From Tillandsia leiboldiana (Eukaryota > Streptophyta > Magnoliopsida > Poales > Bromeliaceae): a DNA stretch of 64,000 bases. Shown piece by piece: positions 32,159 through 44,433 of this stretch. Position 1 is the stretch's first letter. Each line of letters starts with the position of its first letter. Made by a program: the position numbers and the translations under genes. The notes under the pieces were generated by a model. It saw only the letters and a program-made list of their open reading frames with translations, made no database searches and was not told where the DNA came from. The stretch spans positions 14,084,484 to 14,148,483 of the forward strand of contig CM055066.1 in NCBI GenBank assembly GCA_029204045.2. Reading direction: 5' to 3'.

Positions 32159-32968
32159 GGCGTGTTGTTTGGTTTAGTCTCGTTTCGAGGACGAAACACA
32201 TTTTTAGTGGGGGAGGATGTGATGATCCGGACTTCCGCAGAGGCTTTTGCAGCATTAGTAGTTACTACAAGAGGCCTACATTGTGTAACGGAGATAGTTG
32301 TGCGAAAATCGGACCTAAGAAATGGACCCAATGTGAAATTCGGATCAAGTTTGCCTATCCGGATCCCTTCGTCAATTTTAGAGGTGGAATTTGGCAAAAC
32401 AGACAGCGGATTTGGACTCAGAACGCAAAAACGATGAAAAATGGCTATTTACTTGTATTTTTCGGAGCCTAGACGCCCAAAAAAGGATTTCGAGGCATGA
32501 GGTTACTGTTCCGGCCGGCGGGCAGCGCTGGCGGCGACGGGCAGGCGGCGGAGCGCGACGGTGCAGGCAGCGCGGGTAGGCGCGTGCACCTGGACCACTG
32601 AGTTTTCACTCTGCCACGTGGCAGCACGGGATTGGCCGAGCCGAGTCAATCGCGGCGGTTGGACGGCACCACATGGCGTGTTCTGATTGACCGACACATT
32701 CCGAAAGACCCGGTGCGTAGACCGTGGCGTGGACCGCACGTGGACCACGTGGGACACGTGGCGCTCTCCCACTGGTGGGCGTAGCCGCCAGGCATGCACC
32801 GGGCGCACAAAGCGGGGTGAGAGCGGACACGTGGCACAATCAGGAAGATTCGAGCGCTCATCGCAGGGCCGCTGGATGGCTGCCACGTATTTCCACGGCG
32901 CACAGTAACTTTCGGGCGCCCGGAAATTGCCCCTTGATCCGCAAGTCAAGTCAACCTATTTTCAGCCT

Positions 32969-32974
32969 ATAAAT
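32969..32974 (+). promoter_or_regulatory. TATA box of G2 5' LTR
   Basis: TATAAA in CAGCCTATAAATTGG, preceded by a GC-rich U3 with several CACGTG cores. The same site in the 3' LTR is at 40346-40351. Confidence 0.7.
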
Positions 32975-33587
32975 TGGACATTGAGGGCTTCATTTGGGGA
33001 ATTTTCGAGATCCAAATTGGGAGCCGTTTTCAACAATGATCTTCTTATTCGAATCTTCTACACTTGGAGAATTTTTGGAAATCGTTTGATATTTTTCCCT
33101 GTCAGATCTCGATAGTCGCGACGTTTCTTCGACATCGGTTTTTTCCGTCGACTCGTCGTCGGAGAGCTCCCCTGAGCTAAGTTCTTGGAGATTGTTACAT
33201 GATACTCTTTCTTCTATCCTTCTTGAGAACATCTACATGTTTGTATGGACATCTAGATAGGCCACTGTTTTATCGTTACACTATCATATTGGGACTTGAC
33301 TTAGGAGAAACCATGATTGTTTCTTTTCTCTATTTTATTCAGACATATGATTCATGTTGCTTGGGTTCGAGCAGGGGTCTGGGATAGCGAGTCAGGATTA
33401 TTGAGTTTGGGAGAGGTTGTACCAAATTGTGGACTTGTGGGGTGTTGCGGCAACCGTAAATATTAGTCGGTTGACCGGATGTCGATCTTTGCATCAGATT
33501 GGGGTTGAGTTCTTATTAGTGGATGGAGTTTCCCACTTTGAGCATAGTCGTGACTAAGTTCTGCTATATTGAGATATTTGTGACATG

Positions 33588-33650
33588 GTTACTTTACTCG
33601 TGAGACATGGTTACTGTACTTGTGAGACATGGTTACTTTACTCGTGTGGG
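33588..33650. repeat. Three short repeats GACATGGTTACT
   Basis: Three tandem units of about 25 bp (GTGAGACATGGTTACTTTACTC) in the G2 5' LTR. The same trio is in the 3' LTR near 41962-42025. Confidence 0.8.
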
Positions 33651-34462
33651 TCCGCCCCTCGAGTGCCACTCCGGAGATGGGCTTATGACCGAGCTGCGTG
33701 CCGGTCCATTGGTTACCTAGGGATTTGAGCTGTGTGCCGATTCCGCTACTAGGTTCTTGAGTTCCACAGCAGAGCAGGCGGTACGGGGTTTTATACCGGT
33801 CCATCTGATTGGATTTATTTGGTAGATACTATTCACTGATGCAAGCATACAGTCGTTGTTGTTCGGTATTGCATTAGAGGTATAGTAGTGGTAGTTTCCT
33901 TTACCAGCATATTATTTCAGTGTACCACTTTACTTTATTTCTAGCCTCTGTTAGACTTAGTGGGTACGTCAGAGTTTGAGGATTTTACCCACTAGGGGCT
34001 ACTGGTTTTACCAGCCGTTCTCACACCTATTGTTGTTTCCCTTTCTCTTTCCTTTGTTTTTGCAGAGTCTTCTGCGGGAGCTGTCAGGCCTTCGGCGGCT
34101 GATCGAGGTAAGGGGATCGCTGAGTAGTTAGATCTCCTGTGAGACTGAGAGTTAGCCAGACTTTTGATGTACCCTCTTTACTCAGATTGTAGTACTCTTC
34201 TTATTTTGGGTCTGGCTTCTGCCAGCTGTTTGTATATTTTGGGGAGCTGGAGAGGTGTTATTGTATTTTACTACTGTTGTACTTCAGTTTTAGTCTGAGA
34301 TAGTATAGTTTTTAGTTTCAGCTCTATACTTGTGCTATTTTATTGTCCATCTTATATTTGAGCAGGTTTGTAGCGCTTCGTGTATGCGGGAATTCCGTGT
34401 GCACGACGGATCTGTAGACGAGCCCGGGTTTTGGTTTACCCCTGGGGTGTGACAAATTTAGT

Positions 34463-34474
34463 TGGTATCAGAGC
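34463..34474 (+). promoter_or_regulatory. Primer-binding site of G2
   Basis: TGGTATCAGAGC, 8 bp after the LTR end at 34454. Confidence 0.9.
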
Positions 34475-34750
34475 TTAGGGATAGGTCAGTTGGCACTTAG
34501 GAAACCCTACGCTTTTGGCAGACCCTAGAATGATAGGGCGTGAGAGGCGTTATATTTTGCGAAAGTTAGTGATATATTCTATAAAACTCTTCCTATGAGT
34601 TAAGAGGGATCAACATACCCTAATTTCTGTTGGACAATTATGTTGGCCGCAGACAACATAAAGTTACAGAAGTAGGGGGATGTCTTTGACTTTCGCTAGA
34701 TTGGGTCGAGCGTGCTTGTGTTTTTTGACTCGCATTTTACTTGTGGCAGG

Positions 34751-36105
34751 ATGCCTCCCCAACGTCGTATTCCCACCCGGGGTACCCCTATACCCCCTGA
34801 GGAGTCTGGGTTATCTGGATCAGCGGAGTTGAGGGAGTTGCGGGCCTTGGTGGCCCAGCTGGCCGAGAGTAGCCGACAGCAGCAGCAGCGGATAGATCAG
34901 CTGCTGGCTCAGAGAGAAGAGACAACCCTGACTGTATTGGAGGCCCCTGCACCCCCGGTTGTACCATGTATACGGACTGCACCGTCTTCGAGTAGTGGAG
35001 CCCAGGGGGCGGCCCAGCCGATGACACCTGATGAGAAGGAGATGGTTGCGGAGAAGTTGGCCAGATTCCGCCAGTTTGGTCCACCCAGATTCTCGGGGTG
35101 GAATGCTGAGCCATGGGAGGTGGAGGCGTGGATAGCTGCAATGGAAAAGTTATTCATGGATTTCTTCATCCAGGAGAAGTATTGAGTTCATATGGCGGTT
35201 CACTGTCTGGATGGTGATGCTGATGCCTAGTGGCGCCTGGTAGAGCCCGTCGAGTTCCAGACCACCCGGCAGATGCCTTGGTCAGAGTTTCAACGGATGC
35301 TGCTTGGGACTTACTTTTCAAGCAGCATGAAGCAGAAACTAGAGGACGACTTGAAGAATATCCAACAGGGTAACCGATCTGTACAGGAGTATCGGAGGGA
35401 GTTTACGCAGTTACTCAACTGCGTGCCATTTGTCGCCCGCGATGGGCCACACTAGGTCCATCTGTTTGAGAGTGGCCTTCACAGTGTGATATATACCCTA
35501 GTGCATGCTCAGAGATTTCAACTCTCGATGAGGCTATTGAGCACGCCCTATGGGTGGAGCGAGACGACGTTGTGGTTGCCCGGAGAGGGGGATTGGCCGC
35601 GCAGTGTTCTGAGAGGAAGCGGCCAGCTCCTGAAGACGGGGGACATGCCAGTTCTTGGAGACCGCCACGACCGCCGCGGCCCCAGTTTTACGACCATGGG
35701 CGTTCTGATCGGCGAGGGCTTGGTGGATCCCAGAGACCATAGCAGCGGCAGCGATCGCAGTCACAGCAGCAGCAGAGGTCACAGTCACGACCGCAGAGAT
35801 CACAACAGCAGCAGCAGTAGCGGAGACAATCACAGTATTTGGATAGGTGTATCTTCTGTGAGGGTCAGCATCTTGCCAGTACTTGTGATCAGCGGTGAGG
35901 ACGCTGCTACGGTTGTGGGCAGTCTGGACACGTGCGAGCTTCGTGCCCCTTTTCGACATCGGCAGCACCTTCTTCTGCGTCAGCACCTACTACCTCCCAG
36001 CAGAGGTCGACAGCCCAGCGACCATATGCACCTGCTAGTAGATCTCCTTCCTCACACCCTCCTGACCGCCGACAGCCATCTCAGAGCAGACAGGTTTATG
36101 CAGCT
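34751..36105 (+). pseudogene. G2 gag, several stops and one frameshift
   Basis: Capsid/nucleocapsid precursor. The start is the conserved Met of MPPQRRIPTRG at 34751. Readable parts are a coiled coil (ELRALVAQLAESSRQQQQRI), the gag core from 35040 (FSGWNAEPWEVEAWIAAMEK) with PWSEFQRMLLGTYF and EDDLKNIQQGNRSVQEY, and a Q/S/R-rich linker. The two zinc knuckles near 35850-35950 are CIFCEGQHLASTC and CYGCGQSGHVRASC. Stops follow QEKY, replace the first Trp of DADxWW, and follow DGPH. A frameshift lies near 35520. The length to the protease boundary is about 450 codons, normal for this family. Confidence 0.85.
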
Positions 36106-38010
36106 CAGGTAGAGGACTCCTCGGCAGTCGATCGTGTGGTGGCAGGTATCATTTTGCTTTCTGGCATTAGAGTTCGCGCTTTATTTGATACCAGTGCATC
36201 TCATTCTTTTATTAGTAGAGAATGCACATCCTTGCATGGGCTAGAGGTAGGACGGTTATCACGTGCACGAGAGGTTCAGATTTTCGATCACACCTTGCAC
36301 GTAGAGGAGTGTTGTTGGTCCTGCCCAGTGCAGCTAGAGTCTTAGATCATGCCAGCAGACCTGTTGGTCTTGCGACAGCTTCAGGATTTTGATGTAGTGC
36401 TTGGGATGGACTAGCTGGTTAGATATTTCGCGATGATAGATTGTGCCGCGAGGACTGTGACTTTTAGAGAGCCAGGCCAGGAGGTGTTTGTGTACCAAGG
36501 ATGCTAGAGCACTTTCTTCGCCACCATGATTTCTACTTCGAGGGCGAGGCACATGATTGACAGTGGATGTGTAGCCTTTTTGCAGCTAGTGTTGTAGAGG
36601 GGCCTACGACGGCAGTAGAACTCGGGGATATCCCTATTGTCCGCGAATTCCCGGATGTTTCTCCACCGGAGTTGACGAGTATGCCGCCGGATAAGGAGAT
36701 TGAGTTCATGATTGACGTAGTTCCTGGAACTACGCTAATCTCAAAGGCACAATACCGGATGGCACCGGTAGAGCTGCGAGTGTTAAAGGCGCAACTCCAA
36801 GATTTGATGGAGAAAGGCTTTATTAGACCGAGTGTTTCGCCTTGGGGAGCGCTGGTGTTATTCGTGAAGAAGAAGGATGATTCACTCAGACTCTGTGTTG
36901 ATTATCAAGAATTGAATAAAGTGACCATCAAGAACAAGTACCTTTTGCCACGCATTGACGATCTTTTTGATCAGTTGCAAGGGTCTTGTGTCTTCTCGAA
37001 GATTGATCTACCGTCTGGTTACCACCAACTGAAGGTGAAGGCCGAGGACATTCTGAAGACAACCTTCAGAACACGGTACGACATTATGAGTTCACCGTCA
37101 TGCCTTTTGGATTGACTAATGCCACTGCCGCATTTATGGATTTGATGAACAGGATTTTCCGTCCATACTTGGATCGATTCGTGGTGGTATTCATCGATGA
37201 CATCCTGGTTTACTCCCGGAGCGATGCTGAGCATGAGGAGCACTTGAGGATCGTGCTGCAACTTCTGCGAGAAAAGAAGTTGTATGCCAAGTTGGTGAAG
37301 TGTGAGTTCTGGCTCCGAGAGGTGGTTTTCTTGGGCCATGTGATTTCCGCCGCAGGTGTGGCAGTAGACCCGGTGAAGATAGAGGCAGTCCGGGATTGGC
37401 CCTGACCGATGACGGTGACTGAGGTGCGCAGCTTTATGGGTTTGGCTGGTTATTATCGTCAGTTTGTGGAGGGCTTTGCAAAGCTTTCCACACCTCTCAC
37501 TCGCTTGATTCGAATAGGAATTAAGTTTGTTTGGAGTGAGGATTGCCAGAGGAGCTTTGAGGAATTAAAGCGCAGACTGATGACAGCTCCTATCTTTTCC
37601 CTCCCTGTTATGGGGAAAGGATATGTGATTTATAGTGATGCATCACACAGTGGACTTGGATGCGTGTTGATGCAGGAGGGTAGGGTAATTGTTTATGCCT
37701 CTCGACAGTTAAAGGATTATGAAAAGAATTACCCTACTCATGACTTGGAGCTTGTCGCAGTGGTCTTCGCACTGAAGCTTTGACGCAACTATTTGTATGG
37801 GGAGCACTGTGAGATCTACACCGACCATAAAAGCCTGAAATATTTGTTTACACAGAAAGAGCTGAATTTAAGGCAGCACAGATGGTTGGAATTGTTGAAG
37901 GATTACGATGTAGATATCTTATATCACCCGGGCAAAGCTAATGTAGTTGAGGAGAGCAGTGCAGAGTTTGTCGATGATGATCACAGACCAGGCGCCATTA
38001 CTTGAGGAGA
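36106..38010 (+). pseudogene. G2 protease, reverse transcriptase and RNase H
   Basis: Enzymes that mature the polyprotein and copy RNA to DNA. The protease is at 36106-36345, with the active-site motif read as ALFDTSASHSFIS (DTS in place of DTG). RT is at 36670-37380: FVKKKDDSLRLCVDY, FSKIDLPSGYHQL, PFGLTNATAAFMDLMN, and the catalytic FIDDILVYS near 37190. RNase H is at 37560-38000, with YSDASHSGLGCVL and YTDHKSLKYL. Breaks: TGG-to-TAG in GMDWL, frameshifts near 36575 and 37080, a stop after RDWP at 37402, and TGG-to-TGA at 37782. Confidence 0.9.
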
Positions 38011-39517
38011 TGAGGCGGCTTGAGTTGAAGGTTGTGTCCCCAGGGGTCTCTGCTAGACTGATGTCTATGGTCGTGCAGCCCACTTGCTAGATAGGATCAG
38101 AGAGAAACAGAGTGAGGACCCCCACTTGATGAGGATTAGAGATCAGATTCCTAGTGACCAGATAGGGGATTTTACAGTGGATGCTTCGGGAGTACTGAGG
38201 TACAGGGACCGAGCATGTGTGCTAGTAGATACCGAGATTAGGGAGGAGATTCTGAGAGAGGCCTATTATACACCTTATACCATCCATCCTGGTGGAACTA
38301 AGATGTATAGGGACCTCAAGGCACATTTCTGGTGGAATAGCGTGAAGAGGGATATCGGGAGGTTCGTAGCTCAGTGTTTGACTTGTCAGCAAGTGAAAGT
38401 TGAACATCGGGTACCAGCTGGCAAATTACAAAGTCTTCCAATCCCTGAGTGAAAATGGGACCACATCACGATGGATTTTGTGGTTGGCTTACCGAGAGCG
38501 CAGGGAGGAGTAGATGCCATTTGGGTAATAGTGGATAGACTCACTAAGTCTGCCCACTTTTTACCTGTGCAGATGACGTTATCACTTGAGCGACTAGCCC
38601 AGTTATATTTGGATGAGGTGGTGAGGTTACACGGAGTGCCTGCCTCGATAGTATCAGATAGAGACCCGAGGTTTGTCTCGCATTTCTGGAAGAGCTTACA
38701 GACGACCTTGGGGACTCAGCTCAGATTTAGTACAGCTTTCCACTCACAGACTGATGGACAGTCAGAGCGCACGATTCAGACTTTGGAGGACATGTTGAGA
38801 GCTTATGTCCTGGACTTTGGAGGAGGATAAATTCGACACTTATCTTTGATTGAGTTTGCGTACAACAACAGCTTTCAAGTGAGCATCCAGATGGCTCCGT
38901 TTGAGGCGCTGTATGGGCGCAAATGTCGATCACCCCTTTATTGGAGTGACGTGGGTGAAAGATAGACTTTGGGGCCGGATATTTTGCTTGAGGCAGAGGA
39001 GAAGGTCAGAGTAATTCGACAGCACCTTCAGACCGCCCAGAGCTGACAGAGGAGCTATGCTGATACACGACGATGTGACTTAGAGTTTCAGATTGGGGAT
39101 CATGTGTTTTTAAAAGTCTCGCCGTCCAAAGGAATCAAGAGGTTTGGCATTCGCGGGAAGCTCAGCCCCCAATTCATTGGACCTTTCGAAGTGTTGAGCG
39201 CATCGGGCCTGTCGCTTATAGACTTGCACTTCACCCAAGACTCGCAGGTGCCCATGATATTTTTCATGTTTCAGCTATGAGGATACATATTTGACCCGTC
39301 GCACGTCATCGACTTCACCCCGCTCGAGATCAGTGAGGACTTGAGATACGAGGAGCACCCGTTGCAGATTCTGGATCGAGAGGTTAAAGAATTACGCAGT
39401 CGGACCATTCTTTATGTGAAGATTTTATGGAGTAATCATGACGAGCGTGAGGCAACTTGGGAGCTTGAGTCAGTGATGAGGGATACTCACCCCAACTTGT
39501 TTGAGACATCTGACTGA
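38011..39517 (+). pseudogene. G2 integrase and chromodomain-like C-terminus
   Basis: Integrase joins the DNA copy to the chromosome. The zinc-binding N-terminal part is near 38270-38400 (HPGGTKMYRDLKAHFWW, CLTC). The DDE core is MDFVVGLP from 38471, SDRDPRF near 38656 and TDGQSERTIQTLEDML near 38750. The GPY-like region (FLKVSPSKGIKRFG, LSPQFIGPFEV) is near 39110-39195. The chromodomain-like tail is EDLRYEEHPLQILDREVKE and LWSNHDEREATWELE, ending at TGA 39515-39517. TGG-to-TGA changes at PEWKW (38450) and QSWQR (39043), plus other stops, inactivate it. Confidence 0.9.
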
Positions 39518-39563
39518 GGGGTGTTGTTTGGTTTAGTCTCATTTCGAGGACGAAACTCATTTT

Positions 39564-39576
39564 TAGTGGGGGAGGA
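39564..39576 (+). promoter_or_regulatory. Polypurine tract of G2
   Basis: AGTGGGGGAGGA lies immediately before the 3' LTR start TGTGATGATCC and is the expected primer for plus-strand synthesis. A matching tract is at 32206-32217 before the shared LTR. Confidence 0.8.
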
Positions 39577-42467
39577 TGTGATGATCCGGACTTCTGCAGA
39601 GGCTTTTGCAGCATTAGTAGTTACTATAAGGGGCCTACATTGTGTAACGGAGATAGTTGTGCAAAAATCAGACCTAAGAAATGGACCCGACGTGAAATTC
39701 GGATCAAGTTTGCCTATCCGGATCCCTTCGTCAATTTTTAGAGGTGGAATTTGGCAAACTAGCCAGTGGATTTGGACTCAGCACGCGTAAACGATGAAAA
39801 ATGACTATTTACTTGTATTTTTCGGAGCCCGGACGCCTAAAAAAGGATTTCGAGGCATGAGGTTACTGTTCCGGCCGGCGGGTAGCGCTGGCGGCGACGG
39901 GCAGGCGGCGGAGCACGACGGCGCGGGCAGGCGCGGGCAGGCGGGTCCACGCCCAGGCGCGTGCACTGGGACCACTGAGTTTTCACTCTGCCACGTGGCA
40001 GCACGGGATTGGCCGAGCCAAGTCAATCGCGGCGATTGGGCGGCGCCACATGGCGTGTTCTGATTGACCGACACATTCCGGAAGACTCGGTGCGTAGACC
40101 GGGGCGTGGACCGAACACGGACCACGTGGGACACGTGGCGCTCTCCCACTGGTGGGCGTAGCCGCCAGGCGTGCACCGGGCGCACAAAGCGGGGTGAGAG
40201 CGGACACGTGGCGCAATCAGGAAGATTCGGGCGCTCATCGTAGGGCCGCTGGATGGCTGCCACGTATTTCCGGGCACGCACAGTAACTTTCGGGCGCCCA
40301 AAAATTGCCCCTTGATCCGCAAGTCAAGTCAACCTATTTTCAGCCTATAAATTGGACATTGAGGGCTTCATTTGGGGACTTTCCGAGATCCAAATTGGGA
40401 GCCATTTTCAACAATGATCTTCTTCTTCGAATCTTCTACACTTATTGGGGTTTTGGAGAATTATTGGAGATCGTTTGATATTTTTCCCTCCCAGATCTCG
40501 AGAGTCACGACGTTTCTTCGACATCGGTTTTTTCCGTCGACTTGTCGTCGGAGAGCTCCCCTGAGCTGAGTTCTTGGAGTTTTTCACCGATTTTTGCGGC
40601 GGCGTTTCCATGACAGGTAGGCCTTCAATTTTGATACTCATTGCTTTCCTCCATTTCGAGGTTTTTTGGGGTTTTCACCAGTATCTTTATACCCCCTCTT
40701 TGCTGTTGTAGTTTTTGGACAGAGCGAAAGTAATTTTGCCTTTTCTTGGTCTACGGTTGTCGTAATTGGGAGTTTAAGCACTCGATTGATATCTACACTT
40801 CAAGAAAAACGTAATTGTATTTTTCTTGGATTTTTCTGAGGGCTCCTCGTAGGTGAGAATTCCTATTTTTGGGGACTGTTGCGCTAAATAGTGAAATACA
40901 GATTTTGTAGTCGTGATGGTTGCGGTGTTTGGCGTTTGTTACAGTTTTCACGAGCAGTTTGGTGCTTCGCAGACAAAGGGGAAATTGGAACTTTTCATCA
41001 TGGTCGAGGTGAGCATTTTACTTTTTGGTCCCGGATGAAAATTATGAGCGGATTAGCTTCTACACTCGAGCGACGCGCTCGCTGATTTTTGTGCCGAAAT
41101 TGATGGACAACACTTCGGTATTTTGTTTACCGCCACCGATCCAGGAGGAGTTTTTGGGAGCTTGTGGATTTGTTGGAACCGTAGGAACTAGGAGAATGCG
41201 CACGTCGACTTCCTGGCCGACTGAATTTCGGATCTGCGTGTTCCAGGTGGGTGGTTGTTGTTTACCTCTTTCTACGGTTTACTCACTAGGGCTATTAGAG
41301 AGAGCCCTGATTTATTATTTATCGGTTTGCCACCCTATTGAAAATCATACATGATTAAAGTTTTCTGATTAATTTATGGCTATCTATGTGGGATTGGTAT
41401 ACTATAGTGGTGATATATTAACATGCCATGTTAGCACTTAGCCTTTCATGAAAATTGATTAATCAATGGGACAAGATGATATATCCTATGTGCGGGTACT
41501 ACTTGATGGTTTTTATGGACATGTATAGTTGGATGGTGATTATGACCCGATGAGTTATTTCCTTTGTGAGATTGTTACATGATACTCTTTCTTCTATCTT
41601 TCTTGAGAACACCTGCATGTTTGTATGGACATCTAGATAGGCCACTGTTTTATCGTTACACTATCATATTGGGACTTGACTTAGGAGAAACCATGATTGT
41701 TTCTTTTCTCCGTTTTATTCAGACATATGATTCATGTTGCTCGGGTTCGAGCAGGGGTCTAGGATAGTGTAGTTGAGATTATTGAGTTTGGGAGAGGTTG
41801 TACCAAATTGTGGACTTGTGGGGTGTTGCAGCAACCGTAAATATTAGTCGGTTGATCGGATGTCGATCTTTGCATCAGATTGGGGTTGAGTTCTTATTAG
41901 TGGATGGAGTTTCCCACTTTGAGCATAGTCGTGACTAAGTCCTGCTATATTGAGATATTTGTGACATGGTTACTTTACTCGTGAGACATGGTTACTGTAC
42001 TTGTGAGACATGGTTACTTTACTCGTGTGGGTCCGCCCATCGAGTGCCACTCCGGATGTGGGCTTATGACCAAGCTGCGTGCCGGTCCATTGGTTACCTA
42101 GGGATTTGAGCTGTGTGCCGATTCCGCTACTAGGTTCTTGAGTTCGACAGCAGAGCAGGCAGTACCGGGTTTTATACCGGTCCATCTGATTGAATTTATT
42201 TGGTAGATACTATTCACTGATGCATGCATACAGTCGTTGTTGTTCGGTATTGCATTAGAGGCATAGTAGTGGTAGTTTCCCTTACCAGCATATTATTTTA
42301 GTGTACCACTTTACTTTATTTCTAGCCTCTGGTAGACTTAGTGGGTACGTCAGAGTTTGAGGATTTTACCCACTGGGGGCTACTGGTTTTTCCAGTTGTT
42401 CTCACACCTATTGTTGTTTCCCTTTCTCTTTCCTTTGTTTTTACAAAGTCTTCTACGGGAGCTGCCA
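39577..42467 (+). repeat. G2 3' LTR, interrupted by G3
   Basis: 2891 bp present. It contains the 991-bp segment missing from the 5' LTR. CACGTG cores are at 39992, 40123, 40132 and 40205, with TATA at 40346. G3 inserts after CTGCCA at 42467, and the last 370 bp or so lie beyond the window. Confidence 0.9.
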
Positions 42468-43298
42468 TGTCACGCCCCGCGGTCGAAACTGCGACACGGG
42501 CTCGCCAACAGATCCGCCGTCGATACGGAAAACCCCGCACAGATGAAGCGTTTACCCTGCAAATCAGATCTATTGCTAAACATGTATCAGAGCTGAAATA
42601 AAACTAGTAGCTACAGAAATCATAAACTGAACATCTGAATAAACATAATCCACAATACATAGTCTCTCCCGCTATGTAACAAAATATACAATCCCAGACT
42701 GTCAAGTACAAAAGTGGAATCTCAAAATACAGGGTACCTCTACCTCCGACTTTCAGAATAAAAGGGTAAGGAGCTAATCGGCCACACCCTTACCTCGATC
42801 CGCTGCCGCCGCTCGAGCTGAAGCCGGCGCCGCAACGTTTGGAAAACCTGTCACCGCAGCGGGTGTGAGAACTACTGCAAAAGGTAGTTCCTAGTGGGTA
42901 CCGTCACCAATATCTACGGTATGCCCATTAAGTCTACTGGAGTCAAAACAATATGTATGCAGGTAATAACAAAGCTGAAATGAAACTACTGCTAATAAGC
43001 CTCAAGTATCATGCTCAAAGGAAAACTCAACTAAGAACATGCTATGCATCCACTTGCTCACGAGGTGCTCACATCAACCACGAATCTCACTGACTGGCAA
43101 AACTGGTTCAGTCAAGCCTGCGCCCCCTAGTGTATCAACTAGGGTTCTACCGGTACTCCAACCCGATCCAATCGGAATATCGCAAAATCACACCAAGCAG
43201 CCTCATCAGGCGCATCATCATCATCGCATCCGGAGCAACTCTCGAGGGGAGCGACCCCACCGAGGAAAAGCGTGTGTCATCTGTCTCAATAGATGACA
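42468..43298 (-). repeat. G3 3' LTR, U5-side remnant
   Basis: From TGTCACGCCCCGCGG to the junction with RNase H coding sequence near 43298 (GATGACACCATATAGG). Only the LTR 3' portion remains; the U3, polypurine tract and integrase are missing, so one deletion removed them together. Confidence 0.75.
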
Positions 43299-44428
43299 CC
43301 ATATAGGTAATGTCGCCACAACTTCAGAGCAAATACTACAGCGGGTAGTTCCAAATCATGTGTAGGGTAATTATTCTCATAATCCTTTAATTAACTGGCA
43401 TGAGGCATAAGCAATTACCCTACCATGCTGCATCAACACACAACCTAAGCCGCTGTGGGAGGCATCACTGTATACAACAAATCCCTCTCCCATTACTGGC
43501 AATGCAAGAACCGGTGCTGATATCATCCTCCGCTTCAACTCCTCGAAGCTCTGCTGGTACTGCTCAGTCCAAACAAATCTGGTCCCCTTCCTGGTCAAAC
43601 GGGTGAGGGGAGTAGAGAGTTTCGCAAAGCCCTCTACGAACCGTCCGTAATAACCTGCTAGGCCCAAAAAGATCCTGACCTCTGTCACCGTTGTAGGTGT
43701 AGGCCAATCCCGAACGACATCAATCTTCGTCGGGTCTACCGTCACCCCAGCGGCTGAAACCACATGGCCTAAAACTGAAACCTCCCGAAGCCAAAATGCG
43801 CACTTTTTCAACTTGGCATACAACTTCTTCTCTCTCAGAAGTTGCAGCACTACCCTCAAGTGTTCCTCATGCTCTATGTCACTTCGGGAGTAAACCAAAA
43901 TATCATCGATGAATACTACTACGAATCGATCCAAGTACGGCTGAAATACTCAGTTCATCAAATCCATAAAGGCGGCAGGTGCATTAGTCAGTCCAAATGG
44001 CTTTACCGTAAACTCGTAATGCCCATACCGCGTTCTGAATGCTGTCTTGCACACGTCCTCGGCCTTCACCCTCAACTGGTGGTAACCGGATTGAAGATCT
44101 ATCTTCGAGAAGACCGTAGCTCCCTGAAGTTGGTCAAACAAGTCATCAATCCGTGGGAGGGGATACTTATTCCTGATGGTCACTTTGTTCAGCTCTCTGT
44201 AATCTACACACAATCTAAGTGATCCATCCTTCTTTTTCACAAATAAAATTGGCGCTCCCCACGGAGAAACACTGGGTCTAACAAACCCTCTATCCATCAA
44301 GTCCTGCAATTGAGCCTTCAGCTCTCTCAACTTTGCGAATGCCATCCTGTAGGGTGCTTTGGAGATTGGTGCAGTTCTAGGGACTACATCAATTACGAAC
44401 TCTATCTCTCTATTCGGCGGCATAGAAG
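43299..44428 (-). pseudogene. G3 reverse transcriptase and partial RNase H
   Basis: Minus-strand polymerase region. From the L2 insertion leftwards: MPPNREIEFVIDVV, FVKKKDGSLRLCVDYREL, FSKIDLQSGYHQL, PFGLTNAPAAFMDLMN, FIDDILVYSRS (catalytic Asp pair near 43908), then RNase H with YSDASHSGLGCVL and THDLEL, ending abruptly at the equivalent of HYLYG. There is one stop after DLMN and a two-base shift in QLKDYE. RT is otherwise well preserved. Confidence 0.9.
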
Positions 44429-44433
44429 ATAAC
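44429..44433. repeat. Target-site duplication of L2, left (ATAAC)
   Basis: ATAAC precedes TGTCACG and recurs at 48705-48709. Confidence 0.9.

Larger units (their letters stand above)
32218..34454 (+). repeat. G2 5' LTR with 991-bp deletion, shared with upstream copy
   Basis: 2237 bp from TGTGATGATCCGG to GGTGTGACA. Compared with the 3' LTR it lacks the equivalent of 40580-41570; the break is at 33190/33191 (GTTCTTGGAG then ATTGTTACAT). A polypurine tract and pol end precede it and a primer-binding site follows it, so it acts as 3' LTR of one copy and 5' LTR of the next. Confidence 0.9.
32218..42467 (+). mobile_element. G2: plus-strand Tekay-like Gypsy element
   Basis: 5' LTR 32218-34454, primer-binding site 34463-34474, gag-pol 34751-39517, polypurine tract 39564-39576 and 3' LTR from 39577, interrupted at 42467 by G3. 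The order protease, RT, RNase H, integrase, chromodomain defines Ty3/Gypsy, and the chromodomain-like end with the Met-tRNA primer suggests Tekay/Del. The element is autonomous in plan, but many stops and several frameshifts make it inactive. Confidence 0.9.
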
